Of a DNA stretch of 22,020 bases, positions 7,137 through 15,147 are shown one piece after another; position 1 is the first letter of the stretch, and the number at the start of each line of letters is the position of its first letter. Both the position numbers and the translations under genes were made by a program. Origin of the DNA: UBA6016 sp964568395. Lineage in GTDB: Bacteria > Campylobacterota > Campylobacteria > Campylobacterales > UBA6016. The DNA lies in assembly GCA_964568395.1 (NCBI GenBank), contig CAZMPN010000024.1:1-22020 (forward strand). Direction: 5' to 3'. The notes below the pieces were generated by a model, which saw only the letters and a program-made list of their open reading frames with translations, had not been told where the DNA came from and ran no database searches.

Positions 7137-7610
7137 ATGGCAGAAAAAATATATAGACCGAATGTTGCCGCAGTAGTTTTATCTTCCGAATATCCGGCGC
7201 AGATGAAGGTATTTATCGGCCTGAGAAGCGATATGAAGGATGTTTGGCAGTTTCCGCAAGGCGGAATAGACGAAGGAGAGTCTCCCAAAGAAGCGCTTTT
7301 TAGAGAGCTAAAAGAGGAGATAGGCACAGATAATATAGAAGTTATCTGCGAGTATCCGGACTGGGAGTATTACGACTTTCCGGAAGGCGTCGCCAAAAAC
7401 AAGAAGTTGTATAACTACAGCGGTCAAAAACAAAAATATTACCTGGTAAGGCTAAAAAACGACTCGGAAGTGAATATAAACACGCATCATCCGGAGTTTA
7501 ACGAGTATAAATTCGTAAAGTTCGAAAACGTTTTTAGTTTTATTTCCCATTTTAAAAAACCAATATATAAAAAAGTACTCTCGCACTTTAAGAGAGAGGG
7601 CTTTATTTAA
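7137..7610 (+). CDS. rppH: RNA pyrophosphohydrolase (Nudix family)
   Basis: A 157-residue Nudix hydrolase. The Nudix box is GGIDEGESPKEALFRELKEE plus IG (residues about 42-63), with all consensus G, E, RE and EE residues. The preceding VWQFPQGG is characteristic of the RppH/NudH/YgdP group, which removes pyrophosphate from 5'-triphosphorylated mRNA or cleaves diadenosine polyphosphates. ATG at 7137 has GAAGAG 6 bases upstream. It heads the long plus-strand gene run; lysC follows after 21 bases. The same neighbour order (nudH-lysC-hobA-holB-folP) is known to me from H. pylori. Confidence 0.93.
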   Translation: MAEKIYRPNVAAVVLSSEYPAQMKVFIGLRSDMKDVWQFPQGGIDEGESPKEALFRELKEEIGTDNIEVICEYPDWEYYDFPEGVAKNKKLYNYSGQKQKYYLVRLKNDSEVNINTHHPEFNEYKFVKFENVFSFISHFKKPIYKKVLSHFKREGFI

Positions 7611-7631
7611 ATTTTTGAAAAAGAGTTATAG

Positions 7632-8837
7632 ATGCTAATAGTTCAAAAATTCGGCGGCACAAGCGTCGGAAACCTAGAGAGAATCGAAAATGTCGCAAAC
7701 AGAGTCGCAAAGACCGTAAAAGAGGGGCACGGCGTCATAGTCGTGGTATCCGCTATGAGCGGCGAAACGAATAAACTTATCGAATATACCGAGCACTTTA
7801 CGAAGACCCCTGATAAAAAAGCGATGGATTTCGTAGTGAGCTCAGGGGAAAGAGTGACGGCGGGTCTTCTTGCCATAGCTTTGAACGCAAAGGGGCATAA
7901 AGCCGTCGCGATGAGCGGCAGACAAGCCGGCATTAAGACCAATGCGGACTTTACGACCGCTAGAATAGCCGATATAGACGCTACGAACATGAAGCAGAAA
8001 GTGGCCGAAGGTTACGTGGTCGTAGTAGCGGGTTTTCAGGGGATTACCGAAGACGGTAGCGTAACTACGCTTGGCCGCGGCGGGAGCGACCTTACGGCCG
8101 TAGCTATCGCAGGAGCCGCTAAAGCCGATTTATGCGAGATATATACGGATGTTGACGGCGTATATACGACGGATCCTAGAATCGAGCCGAAAGCAAAAAA
8201 ACTAAACGTGATCAGCTATGACGAGATGCTTGAACTTGCAAGCGCAGGCGCAAAAGTGCTTCAAAACAGATCGGTAGAGCTTGCGAAAAAACTAAACGTA
8301 AATCTAGTAACAAGAAGCAGTTTCAACGAGAACGAGGGAACGCTTATTACAAAGGAAAACGACATGATGGAAAACGTACTTGTCAGCGGGATAGCGCTGG
8401 ATAAAAATCAAGCCGTGGTAACGGTAAGAGGCGTGGACGATAAGCCCGGAATCGCCGCCGATATATTCAAGGCCCTATCCGACGAGAATATCGTGGTCGA
8501 CATGATAGTTCAAAACGTTGGGCAAGACGGCAAAGCCAATATCAGCTTTACCGTTCCTCAAAGCGAGCTTGAGCGCGCGAAAGTGATTATGCAGAGATTT
8601 GAAAGCCACGGCGCCATCATGACTTACGACACGGATGTCGCGAAAGTATCCGTAGTCGGCGTGGGCATGAAAAGCCACAGCGGTGTCGCGGCAAAAGCGT
8701 TTACTACGCTTGCGAAAGAAAACATCAATATTTTGATGATTAGCACTTCCGAAATAAAAATCTCGATAGTTATAGCGGAGAAGTACGGCGAACTTGCCGT
8801 CAGAGTGCTTCACGAGGTATACGGACTAGGTAACTAA
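7632..8837 (+). CDS. lysC: Aspartate kinase
   Basis: A 401-residue monofunctional aspartokinase that phosphorylates aspartate in the first step toward lysine/diaminopimelate, threonine and methionine. The N-terminal KFGGTSVG (6-13), FVVSSGERVTAGLLA and GRGGSDLTA are kinase-domain signatures. YTDVDGVYTTDPR follows. Residues about 265-400 hold two ACT domains, the usual site of feedback inhibition; which amino acid inhibits it cannot be read from the sequence. Length matches the single-chain class of about 400-410 residues. hobA begins 4 bases after the stop. Confidence 0.97.
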   Translation: MLIVQKFGGTSVGNLERIENVANRVAKTVKEGHGVIVVVSAMSGETNKLIEYTEHFTKTPDKKAMDFVVSSGERVTAGLLAIALNAKGHKAVAMSGRQAGIKTNADFTTARIADIDATNMKQKVAEGYVVVVAGFQGITEDGSVTTLGRGGSDLTAVAIAGAAKADLCEIYTDVDGVYTTDPRIEPKAKKLNVISYDEMLELASAGAKVLQNRSVELAKKLNVNLVTRSSFNENEGTLITKENDMMENVLVSGIALDKNQAVVTVRGVDDKPGIAADIFKALSDENIVVDMIVQNVGQDGKANISFTVPQSELERAKVIMQRFESHGAIMTYDTDVAKVSVVGVGMKSHSGVAAKAFTTLAKENINILMISTSEIKISIVIAEKYGELAVRVLHEVYGLGN

Positions 8838-8841
8838 GGGG

Positions 8842-9378
8842 ATGCAAGAGCTTCTTGGGTGGACCCTTAACACCATTCGCGACAGAAGCGAGTACGGGTG
8901 GCTTGAGGAGAGACGGTTTGAGTGGGTGCCTTTGGCACAAAACTGTCTCAATATAGCCATGAACGGTTCCGCGGTTATTATTATAACCGATAAAGAACGT
9001 ACCTGGTTTTCAAACTATCTAGTCAAGACCCTCAATAAGCCGTCCAAGAATAGGCCCATTCTGCCGTTTTTCTCTATAAAATGCCTGCTTCCGGGTCTTA
9101 CCGGCTTTAGTACGAACGAGACCTTCGAGGCGTATACCGATATGCTTGATATCGTGTTTAAAAACTATATCTTTTGGTATATAGGAAGAAGCGACGACAA
9201 GCTGGCCTCTTTCGCGAAAGAGAGGGAGGATAGTTTTCTTTGGCTGTTTGACGAGATAGTGCCGAACAGCTTCTATATGAAATCATACGACGAGGCTCTG
9301 GACAGCAAGCTTATATCGCTAGCCTCCCTATTTGACAAAACTATCGATGCGGTAATGTTTTCCAAAGTAAAACTTTAG
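8842..9378 (+). CDS. hobA: DnaA-binding replication initiation factor HobA
   Basis: A 178-residue protein matching HobA. Landmarks are an N-terminal helix with GWLEERRFEW, a central VIIITDKERTWFSNYLVKTLN, then NYIFWYIGRSDD and SFLWLFDEIVPNSFYM. From family knowledge HobA is a structural counterpart of DiaA: a tetramer that bridges domain I of DnaA molecules to help assemble the orisome, and it is essential in H. pylori. It is restricted to Campylobacterota and thus the best taxonomic marker here. The ATG lies only 4 bases after lysC, with its AAGGGG almost touching the start codon, so translation is probably coupled to lysC. Confidence 0.95.
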   Translation: MQELLGWTLNTIRDRSEYGWLEERRFEWVPLAQNCLNIAMNGSAVIIITDKERTWFSNYLVKTLNKPSKNRPILPFFSIKCLLPGLTGFSTNETFEAYTDMLDIVFKNYIFWYIGRSDDKLASFAKEREDSFLWLFDEIVPNSFYMKSYDEALDSKLISLASLFDKTIDAVMFSKVKL

Positions 9379-9387
9379 GCTGATAAG

Positions 9388-10035
9388 TTGGCAAGGATTT
9401 TTTCAAAAGATCTGTTTTTGTCAAACGGCTTCATAACGGTATCAAACGATTTTGACTCCGCGATAGAGAGCATCAAATCCGCTTTTGACGGCGAAGTGCT
9501 CATATTCCCTAAACCGTTTAAAGAGCAAAAGGATATTCTGGTCGACGATATAGAGGAGCTGATGGAGGCCGCCTACCTTACCGGCGAGGAGCGGCTTTTT
9601 GTTTTAAAATCCGAAACATACTCCGTCGTCGTCCAAAATAAACTTCTAAAGCTTCTTGAGGAGCCTCCCGCCGGCATAAAATTTTGCCTGCTCGTAAGCT
9701 CGAAAGCGGCGCTTTTGCCGACCGTCTGCTCCAGGCTCTCTATATGCGAGCTAAAAACAAAAAAAGAGGCATCCCTGGAGCCGATAGATATGTCCAGATT
9801 TAGCGCGGAGGGGATGTTCGAGATTCTAAAGAAGACGGAGTCCATGGATAGGGAGGAGGCCAAGGAGTATCTATATATGCTGCTTGAAAGCTACAAAAAA
9901 ACCCAGCCAAAAAAAGAGCCTCTTAAAAATACGCAAAAATTGGAGCTTTTCGACACGGCGTTTAAGCTATTGTCTTTGAATACGCCGCCGAAGGTTATAT
10001 TTACGACCCTGCTCGCAAGGCTCTCCCTCAAATGA
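9388..10035 (+). CDS. holB: DNA polymerase III delta-prime subunit, short form
   Basis: A 215-residue protein, shorter than the roughly 330 residues of E. coli HolB. RLFVLKSETYSVVVQNKLLKLLEEPPAGIKFCLLVSS contains the LLKxLEEPP and SRL-type signature of clamp-loader subunits (LLPTVCSRLSICEL, the arginine-finger region). The P-loop/zinc-finger segment of longer family members is absent, as in other Campylobacterota. It should act in the clamp-loader complex with HolA and DnaX. The start is TTG 9 bases after hobA; the stop overlaps folP in ATGA. Placement beside hobA supports a replication role. Confidence 0.88.
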   Translation: MARIFSKDLFLSNGFITVSNDFDSAIESIKSAFDGEVLIFPKPFKEQKDILVDDIEELMEAAYLTGEERLFVLKSETYSVVVQNKLLKLLEEPPAGIKFCLLVSSKAALLPTVCSRLSICELKTKKEASLEPIDMSRFSAEGMFEILKKTESMDREEAKEYLYMLLESYKKTQPKKEPLKNTQKLELFDTAFKLLSLNTPPKVIFTTLLARLSLK

Positions 10036-11180
10036 TACAAAAACTATCAAACGATACGGATTTTGCCGAAGTCCTAAAAAAGATAGGCGTAGACGTAGCC
10101 GGACAAAAGATACTTAACAAAAAAAACCGCATAAACTATTTTTTTATCCCTTCTCTCGATATCAGAGCGGCAAATATACTAAAACAAGACGCCCTCTCCG
10201 TAGGCGCCGATTTGGCCGTATCGAAACAGGTTGCGGCCATGAGCGTAAAAAACAGCGACGCTCTGCTTGTGTGCAGCGATTCGCAGCTTGAAAAACTGGT
10301 AAAAAAAGAGGCCGTCCAGCCGTTTGGGCTAAAGGGGATATCGGAGACGTTGAAGCGATTTTTGCACTCCGGATGCGTCTGCCGAAAACCGAAGATAATG
10401 GGCATACTAAATATCAACGAGGATAGCTTTTTTAAAAATAGCCGAATAGACGAAGGTAGTTTCGTGGACTCCTTTTTCACTATGTGCGAAGACGGCGCGG
10501 ATATTATAGACATAGGCGCGGTATCTAGCCGTCCTGGCAGCGAGTACCCCGGCGCGGACGAAGAGTTAAGAAGGCTTGCTCCGATACTAAGGCTGATAAA
10601 AAAACACTCGTTGGATAAAAAAGCCAAAATCAGCATAGACACGTATGAGCCTATCGTAGCAAGGGCGGCTCTTGAAGCCGGATGCCATATCATAAACGAT
10701 ATCACGGGGCTTTCGTCCGGCGAGCTGGCGGCCGTAGTCGCCGAATATGACGCTTCCATAGTCATAATGCATATGAGGGGTACGCCAAAGGATATGCAGA
10801 CCATGACCGATTACGACAATCTGTTTTTGGAGCTTGACGACTACTTTAAGGAGAAGCTGCAAATAGCGCACAGCTTCGGCATAAAAGAGGTCGTACTTGA
10901 CGTGGGAATAGGCTTTGCCAAGCTTTTGGAGCACAATTTGGCTCTTGTAAAACACATGGGTCATTTTAGGGCTCACGGTAGACCTCTTCTGGTCGGAGCA
11001 AGCAGAAAAAGCATGATAGGATCCATCTCTCCAAGCTTGCCCGAAGAGAGGCTGGCCGGTACGCTGGCTCTTCACCAAAAAGCGCTTGACGAAGGCGCAT
11101 CCATAATACGCTGTCACGACGTAAAAGAGCATTCGCAGATGCTGCGCGTTTGGCAGGCGCTAAAAAATACGACTATATAG
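10032..11180 (+). CDS. folP: Dihydropteroate synthase with N-terminal extension
   Basis: A 382-residue protein. Residues from about 119 form the DHPS TIM barrel, joining pterin pyrophosphate and p-aminobenzoate to make dihydropteroate for folate. Visible signatures are IMGILNINEDSF, DIGAVSSRPGSEYPGADEE, ISIDTYEPIVARAALEAG, HMRGTPKDMQ, LDVGIGFAK and GASRKSMIG. Residues 1-118 are an extension seen in Campylobacterota enzymes and absent from the roughly 280-residue E. coli type; its role is unknown to me. The first loop reads NINEDSF where most enzymes have NVTPDSF. ATG overlaps the holB stop by 4 bases; ligA follows after 11 bases. Confidence 0.94.
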   Translation: MIQKLSNDTDFAEVLKKIGVDVAGQKILNKKNRINYFFIPSLDIRAANILKQDALSVGADLAVSKQVAAMSVKNSDALLVCSDSQLEKLVKKEAVQPFGLKGISETLKRFLHSGCVCRKPKIMGILNINEDSFFKNSRIDEGSFVDSFFTMCEDGADIIDIGAVSSRPGSEYPGADEELRRLAPILRLIKKHSLDKKAKISIDTYEPIVARAALEAGCHIINDITGLSSGELAAVVAEYDASIVIMHMRGTPKDMQTMTDYDNLFLELDDYFKEKLQIAHSFGIKEVVLDVGIGFAKLLEHNLALVKHMGHFRAHGRPLLVGASRKSMIGSISPSLPEERLAGTLALHQKALDEGASIIRCHDVKEHSQMLRVWQALKNTTI

Positions 11181-11191
11181 AGGTTTGATAG

Positions 11192-13141
11192 GTGACTTTC
11201 GAAGAGTACAAAAAAGCCGTACAAAAACTAAACGAATGGGCGCTGGCATACTATACTCTCGATGCGCCGCTAGTGACGGACGACGAGTACGATAGGCTTT
11301 ATCGCAGCGTAAAGGCTTTTGAGGCCGATAACGCCCAGATGATAGATCCAAATAGCCCTACGCAAAGAGTGGGCGGCGTAGCGTTGGAGGAGTTCGAAAA
11401 GGCGAAACATCTGGAGCAGATGTACTCTCTGGAGGATATATTTGACGAAGAGGAGCTCTTTGAGTGGGTAGGGCGAATACATAAGACCTCTACGGACGTA
11501 GATTTTGTATGTGAGCCGAAATTCGACGGCGCCAGCCTAAATCTCGTATATGAAGGCGGCAAGCTCGTAAGGGCTATAACGAGAGGGGACGGCATAGAGG
11601 GCGAGATGGTGCTAAATAACGCCAAAACAATCAAGAGCATTCCTCTGGCCATCTCCCACGAAGGGCTTTGCGAAGTGCGCGGCGAGGTGGTGATATTCAA
11701 GGAGGCTTTCGAGAAAATAAACGAAGAGCGCCTAAGGGAAAACCAAAGCGTGTTCGCAAATCCTAGAAACGCGGCCGCCGGGAGCCTTAGGCAGCTAGAT
11801 CCTGCCGTCAGCGCAAAAAGAGAGCTCGTCTTTTATCCTTACGGTCTAGGCAAAAACGACGTCGGACTCAAAAGCCAAGCGGAGTGTGCGGAATTTTTGA
11901 AAAGAGAGGGGTTTTTGCCTCCGCCGAAATCATACTTCTGCAAAGACGAGAGGGAGGTAGTGGCGGCCTACGAAGACCTAAAGAAAAACAGGGACACCCT
12001 GCCTATGATGCTTGACGGAATGGTGGTGAAGGTAAACTCTTTCGCGCTTCAAGAGGAGCTTGGGTTTACGGTGAAGTTTCCAAGATGGGCGGCTGCTTAT
12101 AAATTCCCGGCCCTAGAGCGTCAAACAAAGCTTCTGGACGTGATATTCCAGGTCGGCAGGACCGGCGCCGTGACTCCCGTGGCCGTGCTGGAACCGATAG
12201 ATATAGACGGCGTAGTGGTCGCCAGAGCCACGCTTCACAATTTTGACGAGATAGAGAGAAAAGATTTTCGTATAGGCGACAGCGTAACGGTGATTAGGAG
12301 CGGCGACGTAATACCGAAGGTCGTCATGGCGCTCGCATCCCTAAGGGACGGCAGCGAGAAGAAGATAGAAAAACCGACGCTCTGCCCGGTATGCAACAAG
12401 GAGTTGCTGGATGAGGACGCCATAGTAAAGTGCCAAAATCTGGAGTGCGAGGCCAGGGTGGTCGAGAGCATAATACATGCGGCCGGGAAAAAAGCGTTGA
12501 ACATAGACGGCCTAGGCGAGCAGATAGTAAAGCTCCTGTTTGAAAAGGGAAAAATAAAAAGCCTGATAGACCTCTACGCTTTAACACCGCAAGATTTCGA
12601 GGGGCTTGAGGGATTTAAAGAAAAAAAGATAAACAACATTCTTTCGTCCATAGAGGCTTCAAAAGGTACGGAGTGTTGGAGATTTATCGTAGCCCTTGGT
12701 ATAGACCTCATAGGGGAGGTGGCGGCCAAAAAACTATGCGAAAACTTCGGACTGTCGGCGTTTTCGCAAAACGAAGAGGCCATATCCTCGATAGACGGAT
12801 TTGGCGGCGAGATGATAAAGAGCTTTTTGCATTTTGCCTCCACGAATAAAGAGGACATTGGAAAGCTATTAGAGATTATAAAGCCTACGGAACCCGCAAA
12901 AAAAGAGATCAAGGAGTCGTTTTTGACTGGCAAGACCGTCGTTATTACGGGTACGCTCTCTAGACCGAGAGATAGCGTCAAGGAGATATTGGAACTTCAC
13001 GGCGCAAAGGTTACGGATAGCGTAACCAAGAAAACAGACATTCTGATAGCCGGAGAGAACGCCGGAAGCAAGCTTGATAAGGCAAGGACGCTCGGAACAC
13101 GTATAATGGGCGAAGACGAACTGTTTGGAGCCCTTTCTTGA
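11192..13141 (+). CDS. ligA: NAD-dependent DNA ligase
   Basis: A 649-residue ligase that seals nicks in replication and repair, using NAD+. Domain order is complete: the N-terminal Ia domain with DDEYDRLYR, adenylation domain with the active-site lysine K110 in EPKFDGAS, the OB fold (VGRTGAVTPVAVLEPI and ATLHNFDEI), a four-cysteine zinc finger (CPVC then CQNLEC), helix-hairpin-helix repeats, and a C-terminal BRCT domain beginning near SFLTGKTVVITGTLSRPRD. The start is GTG at 11192, the only one that keeps the Ia domain intact. Its stop overlaps tlyA in TTGA. Confidence 0.97.
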   Translation: MTFEEYKKAVQKLNEWALAYYTLDAPLVTDDEYDRLYRSVKAFEADNAQMIDPNSPTQRVGGVALEEFEKAKHLEQMYSLEDIFDEEELFEWVGRIHKTSTDVDFVCEPKFDGASLNLVYEGGKLVRAITRGDGIEGEMVLNNAKTIKSIPLAISHEGLCEVRGEVVIFKEAFEKINEERLRENQSVFANPRNAAAGSLRQLDPAVSAKRELVFYPYGLGKNDVGLKSQAECAEFLKREGFLPPPKSYFCKDEREVVAAYEDLKKNRDTLPMMLDGMVVKVNSFALQEELGFTVKFPRWAAAYKFPALERQTKLLDVIFQVGRTGAVTPVAVLEPIDIDGVVVARATLHNFDEIERKDFRIGDSVTVIRSGDVIPKVVMALASLRDGSEKKIEKPTLCPVCNKELLDEDAIVKCQNLECEARVVESIIHAAGKKALNIDGLGEQIVKLLFEKGKIKSLIDLYALTPQDFEGLEGFKEKKINNILSSIEASKGTECWRFIVALGIDLIGEVAAKKLCENFGLSAFSQNEEAISSIDGFGGEMIKSFLHFASTNKEDIGKLLEIIKPTEPAKKEIKESFLTGKTVVITGTLSRPRDSVKEILELHGAKVTDSVTKKTDILIAGENAGSKLDKARTLGTRIMGEDELFGALS

Positions 13142-13848
13142 GATTGGATGCGTATTTGGCCGCAAACGGTATGGCCGCAAGTCGCCAAAAGGCTCTTTGG
13201 CTGATAGAAAACGGATACGTAAAAGTAGACGGGAAGACTACGATGAAAGCTTCGACTTCCATCGAGGAAGGCAATAGCGTTGAGGTAGCCCCTGTCAAAA
13301 CATACGTAGGAAGAGGCGGGTTAAAACTAGAGGGCTTCTTCGAGGAGTTCGAGTTGGGCGTAAACGGTTTTTTATGTCTTGACGCCGGCGCCTCTACGGG
13401 CGGTTTTACGGAGGTGCTGCTGGATAGAGGCGCGGCAAAAGTCGTCGCCGTAGACGTCGGCAGCCTGCAGCTCTCGTCTGAGCTGAGAGGCAGGCCCGAT
13501 GTTGAGAGCTTCGAAAATACGGACATTAGGAGTTTTGCTTATCCGCAAGAATTCGACCTCGTGGTGGCCGATCTCTCTTTTATAAGCACGAAAGAGCTCC
13601 TCTTTACCTTGACCTCATTGTCTAAAAAATATGTTCTGGTTCTTTTTAAGCCGCAGTTCGAGGTCGGCAAAAACGCAAAAAGAAACAAAAAAGGGGTCGT
13701 AACGGACGATGCGGCGATTCATAGATCGATGTTCGATTTCGAGCTTGAAATTCAGAAACAGGGATTAAAGCTTCTATTCAAAACGCCTTGCAAATTTTCC
13801 GGCAAAGAGGGAAATCAGGAGTATTTTTATCTATGCGAGAAGTTTTGA
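13138..13848 (+). CDS. tlyA: TlyA-type rRNA 2'-O-methyltransferase
   Basis: A 236-residue protein with an N-terminal S4 RNA-binding domain (about 1-60: RLDAYLAANGMAASRQKALWL, broken by VKVDGK) and a C-terminal FtsJ-like methyltransferase domain. The SAM-binding motif I is CLDAGASTGGFTEVLL. DLVVADLSFIS and LFKPQFEVGK are further TlyA signatures. TlyA methylates C1409 of 16S and/or C1920 of 23S rRNA and thereby sets capreomycin susceptibility; the old hemolysin name is doubtful. Whether this one modifies one or both rRNAs is not visible. The start is TTG, coupled to ligA through TTGA. Confidence 0.93.
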   Translation: MRLDAYLAANGMAASRQKALWLIENGYVKVDGKTTMKASTSIEEGNSVEVAPVKTYVGRGGLKLEGFFEEFELGVNGFLCLDAGASTGGFTEVLLDRGAAKVVAVDVGSLQLSSELRGRPDVESFENTDIRSFAYPQEFDLVVADLSFISTKELLFTLTSLSKKYVLVLFKPQFEVGKNAKRNKKGVVTDDAAIHRSMFDFELEIQKQGLKLLFKTPCKFSGKEGNQEYFYLCEKF

Positions 13849-14654
13849 TGGTAGAGGCCTTGGCCATCGGCAGGTTCGACGGGCTTCATCTTGGGCATAT
13901 GGAGCTTCTCAAAAGGCTTGGCGACAACGGCGCCATTCTTTTGATAGATACGAAAAAATCAAATCTAACCCATCCTGATTTTTTTGGCAGATACGTCTCT
14001 TTCCCGGTGTATAGATATGAATTAGACGCTATAAAAGATTTGAGCGCGGAGGAGTTCGTATCCAAATTGAAAAAAGAGTTTCCCTCTCTTAGGAAAATTG
14101 TAGTCGGCGATGATTTTAGGTTCGCCGTACATAGAAGCGGCGACGCAAAGACTCTATCCTCTTTGTTTGACGGCGAGACGGTGGTCGTCCCGGAGCTAAA
14201 GATAGACGGTATCGGAGTTCACTCCAGATATATCAGGTCGTTGATACTTGACGGCAAAATCAAAGAGACTACGAAATATCTCGGGCGCGAGTATGAGATA
14301 TTCGGGCGCACCGTAAAAGGGCAGGGGATAGGCGCTCAAAAGCTTGTCGCCACTATAAACGTGTGCGTGGAGCAGTATGTGTTGCCAAAAGAGGGTGTGT
14401 ACGCCACAAAAACAGAGCTAAACGGGGCTACATACCCGTCGGTAACATTTGTCGGACACAGGGTGTCTACGGATGGCAACTTTGCGGTGGAGACGCATAT
14501 ACTATCTGATTTTGAACACTCAAATATAGAGTCCGTATTTATATCGTTTGTCGAAAAGATAAGAGATAACAGCTATTTCGAAGGCATAGCCGCGCTCAAA
14601 AAGGCTATCGAGTCGGACATAGAAGCGGCGAAGAGCATACTTGGAATTGTTTAA
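13848..14654 (+). CDS. ribF: Bifunctional riboflavin kinase/FAD synthetase
   Basis: A protein of 268 residues from ATG 13848, making FMN and FAD. The N-terminal adenylyltransferase domain shows AIGRFDGLHLGH (HxGH nucleotidyltransferase motif) and VVGDDFRFAVHRSGD. The C-terminal flavokinase domain has EIFGRTVKGQGIGAQKL, then VATIN where the family usually has PTAN (threonine and asparagine kept), GVYAT, and the catalytic-glutamate region VETHI. Start choice is open: ATG 13848 shares one base with the tlyA stop and has GAGAAG upstream, while ATG 13833 adds five residues with AGGAG 11 bases upstream. It is the last gene of the rppH-to-ribF run. Confidence 0.92.
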   Translation: MVEALAIGRFDGLHLGHMELLKRLGDNGAILLIDTKKSNLTHPDFFGRYVSFPVYRYELDAIKDLSAEEFVSKLKKEFPSLRKIVVGDDFRFAVHRSGDAKTLSSLFDGETVVVPELKIDGIGVHSRYIRSLILDGKIKETTKYLGREYEIFGRTVKGQGIGAQKLVATINVCVEQYVLPKEGVYATKTELNGATYPSVTFVGHRVSTDGNFAVETHILSDFEHSNIESVFISFVEKIRDNSYFEGIAALKKAIESDIEAAKSILGIV

Positions 14655-14681
14655 AAAATTTTTTCCAAAACACGATATAAT
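14652..14681 (+). promoter_or_regulatory. Sigma28 (FliA)-like promoter, overlapping a TATAAT box
   Basis: TAAAAAAT (14652-14659), an 11-base spacer, then CACGATAT (14671-14678). The layout matches the FliA consensus TAAAGTTT-N11-GCCGATAA and contains the CGATWT core described for Campylobacter sigma28. TATAAT at 14676-14681 overlaps it and could serve sigma70 instead, although no -35 lies at 17 bases. The predicted start leaves a leader of about 25 bases with AAAGGA before the YjfB-like gene, a putative motility protein, which fits sigma28 control. Confidence 0.55.
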
Positions 14682-14710
14682 ATATGTAAAATAAAATAAA
14701 GGATCGGCAA

Positions 14711-14914
14711 ATGGAAGGCGTAAGTGGAACAAGCTCAGTCGGCGTAGCCGCTATTGACGTGATGAAAAAAGGTATGAAAGTACAAGAACAGCAGATGCAG
14801 GATTTGTTGGCGGGCGCTACGGCGGAGCAAAGCAAAATGCAGGAGAACAGAAAATCTTCGGAGATTGCGGCTCAGTCTAGCGGTCTTGGTGTGAACCTGA
14901 ATATAAAAGGTTAA
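14711..14914 (+). CDS. Small YjfB-like putative motility protein
   Basis: A 67-residue protein without signal peptide or membrane segment. Its central pattern VAAIDVMKKGMKVQEQQMQDLL resembles the YjfB/putative-motility family, whose members carry a conserved VxxxxMKKxMxxQExxxxxLL helix. The N-terminus and C-terminus (QSSGLGVNLNIKG) are low in charge and probably flexible. The role of this family is poorly known; several members are annotated as motility-related by genome context. Ribosome site AAAGGA is 7 bases before ATG. It is separated from ribF by its own promoter and ends in a terminator hairpin. Confidence 0.75.
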   Translation: MEGVSGTSSVGVAAIDVMKKGMKVQEQQMQDLLAGATAEQSKMQENRKSSEIAAQSSGLGVNLNIKG

Positions 14915-14940
14915 AAGAGGGCTTATTGCCCTCCCTCTTT
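14914..14940. terminator. Intrinsic terminator shared by convergent genes
   Basis: AAAGAGGG (14914-14921) pairs perfectly with CCCTCTTT (14933-14940). A competing hairpin pairs GAGGGC (14917-14922) with GCCCTC (14928-14933) around TTATT. On the minus strand the second hairpin is followed directly by TTTT, giving a short U-tract for the cysteine protein gene; on the plus strand the T-run is only three bases. It lies exactly between two convergent stop codons. Confidence 0.65.
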
Positions 14941-15147
14941 ACAAGAATAATCGAACTCTATCGCAAAACCGTTCTCCGTCTCTTCAACGTGAAATCTGTG
15001 TTTCTTACAATAAAATCTATTCATATGGTTTGATAGTCTAAGCGCTTCCAGCTCCGCCTCTTCTTTTGTGGAAAAACTTTTCGGAAGCCCTAGAGCGTCA
15101 TCTTTTTTGATGCAGCCGCACTCTCTTGTCGCATAGACGTTAAACAT
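14923..15147 (-). CDS. Conserved-looking small cysteine protein, function unknown
   Basis: A 74-residue protein that I do not recognise with a function. It carries ECGC (C10, C12) near the start and YCKKH (C47, H50) in the second half, plus C69 near the end. The CxC and CxxH arrangement could bind a metal, but that is only suggested. KSFSTKEEAELEALRLSNHMN is an amphipathic helix. There is no signal peptide or membrane segment. The ATG overlaps the end of the upstream YgaP-like membrane protein gene by 8 bases, so the two are co-transcribed and perhaps functionally linked. Confidence 0.7.
   Translation of the reverse strand: MFNVYATRECGCIKKDDALGLPKSFSTKEEAELEALRLSNHMNRFYCKKHRFHVEETENGFAIEFDYSCKEGGQ

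Noticed and set aside
13788..14654. RibF frame opening at 13788
   Set aside because: The first 15-20 codons lie inside tlyA and do not resemble RibF; the family starts near AIGRFDG.
14641..14668. TTGGAA/TTCCAA inverted repeat as ribF terminator
   Set aside because: Only six weak pairs around an A+T core; the stretch is better explained by the promoter of the next gene.
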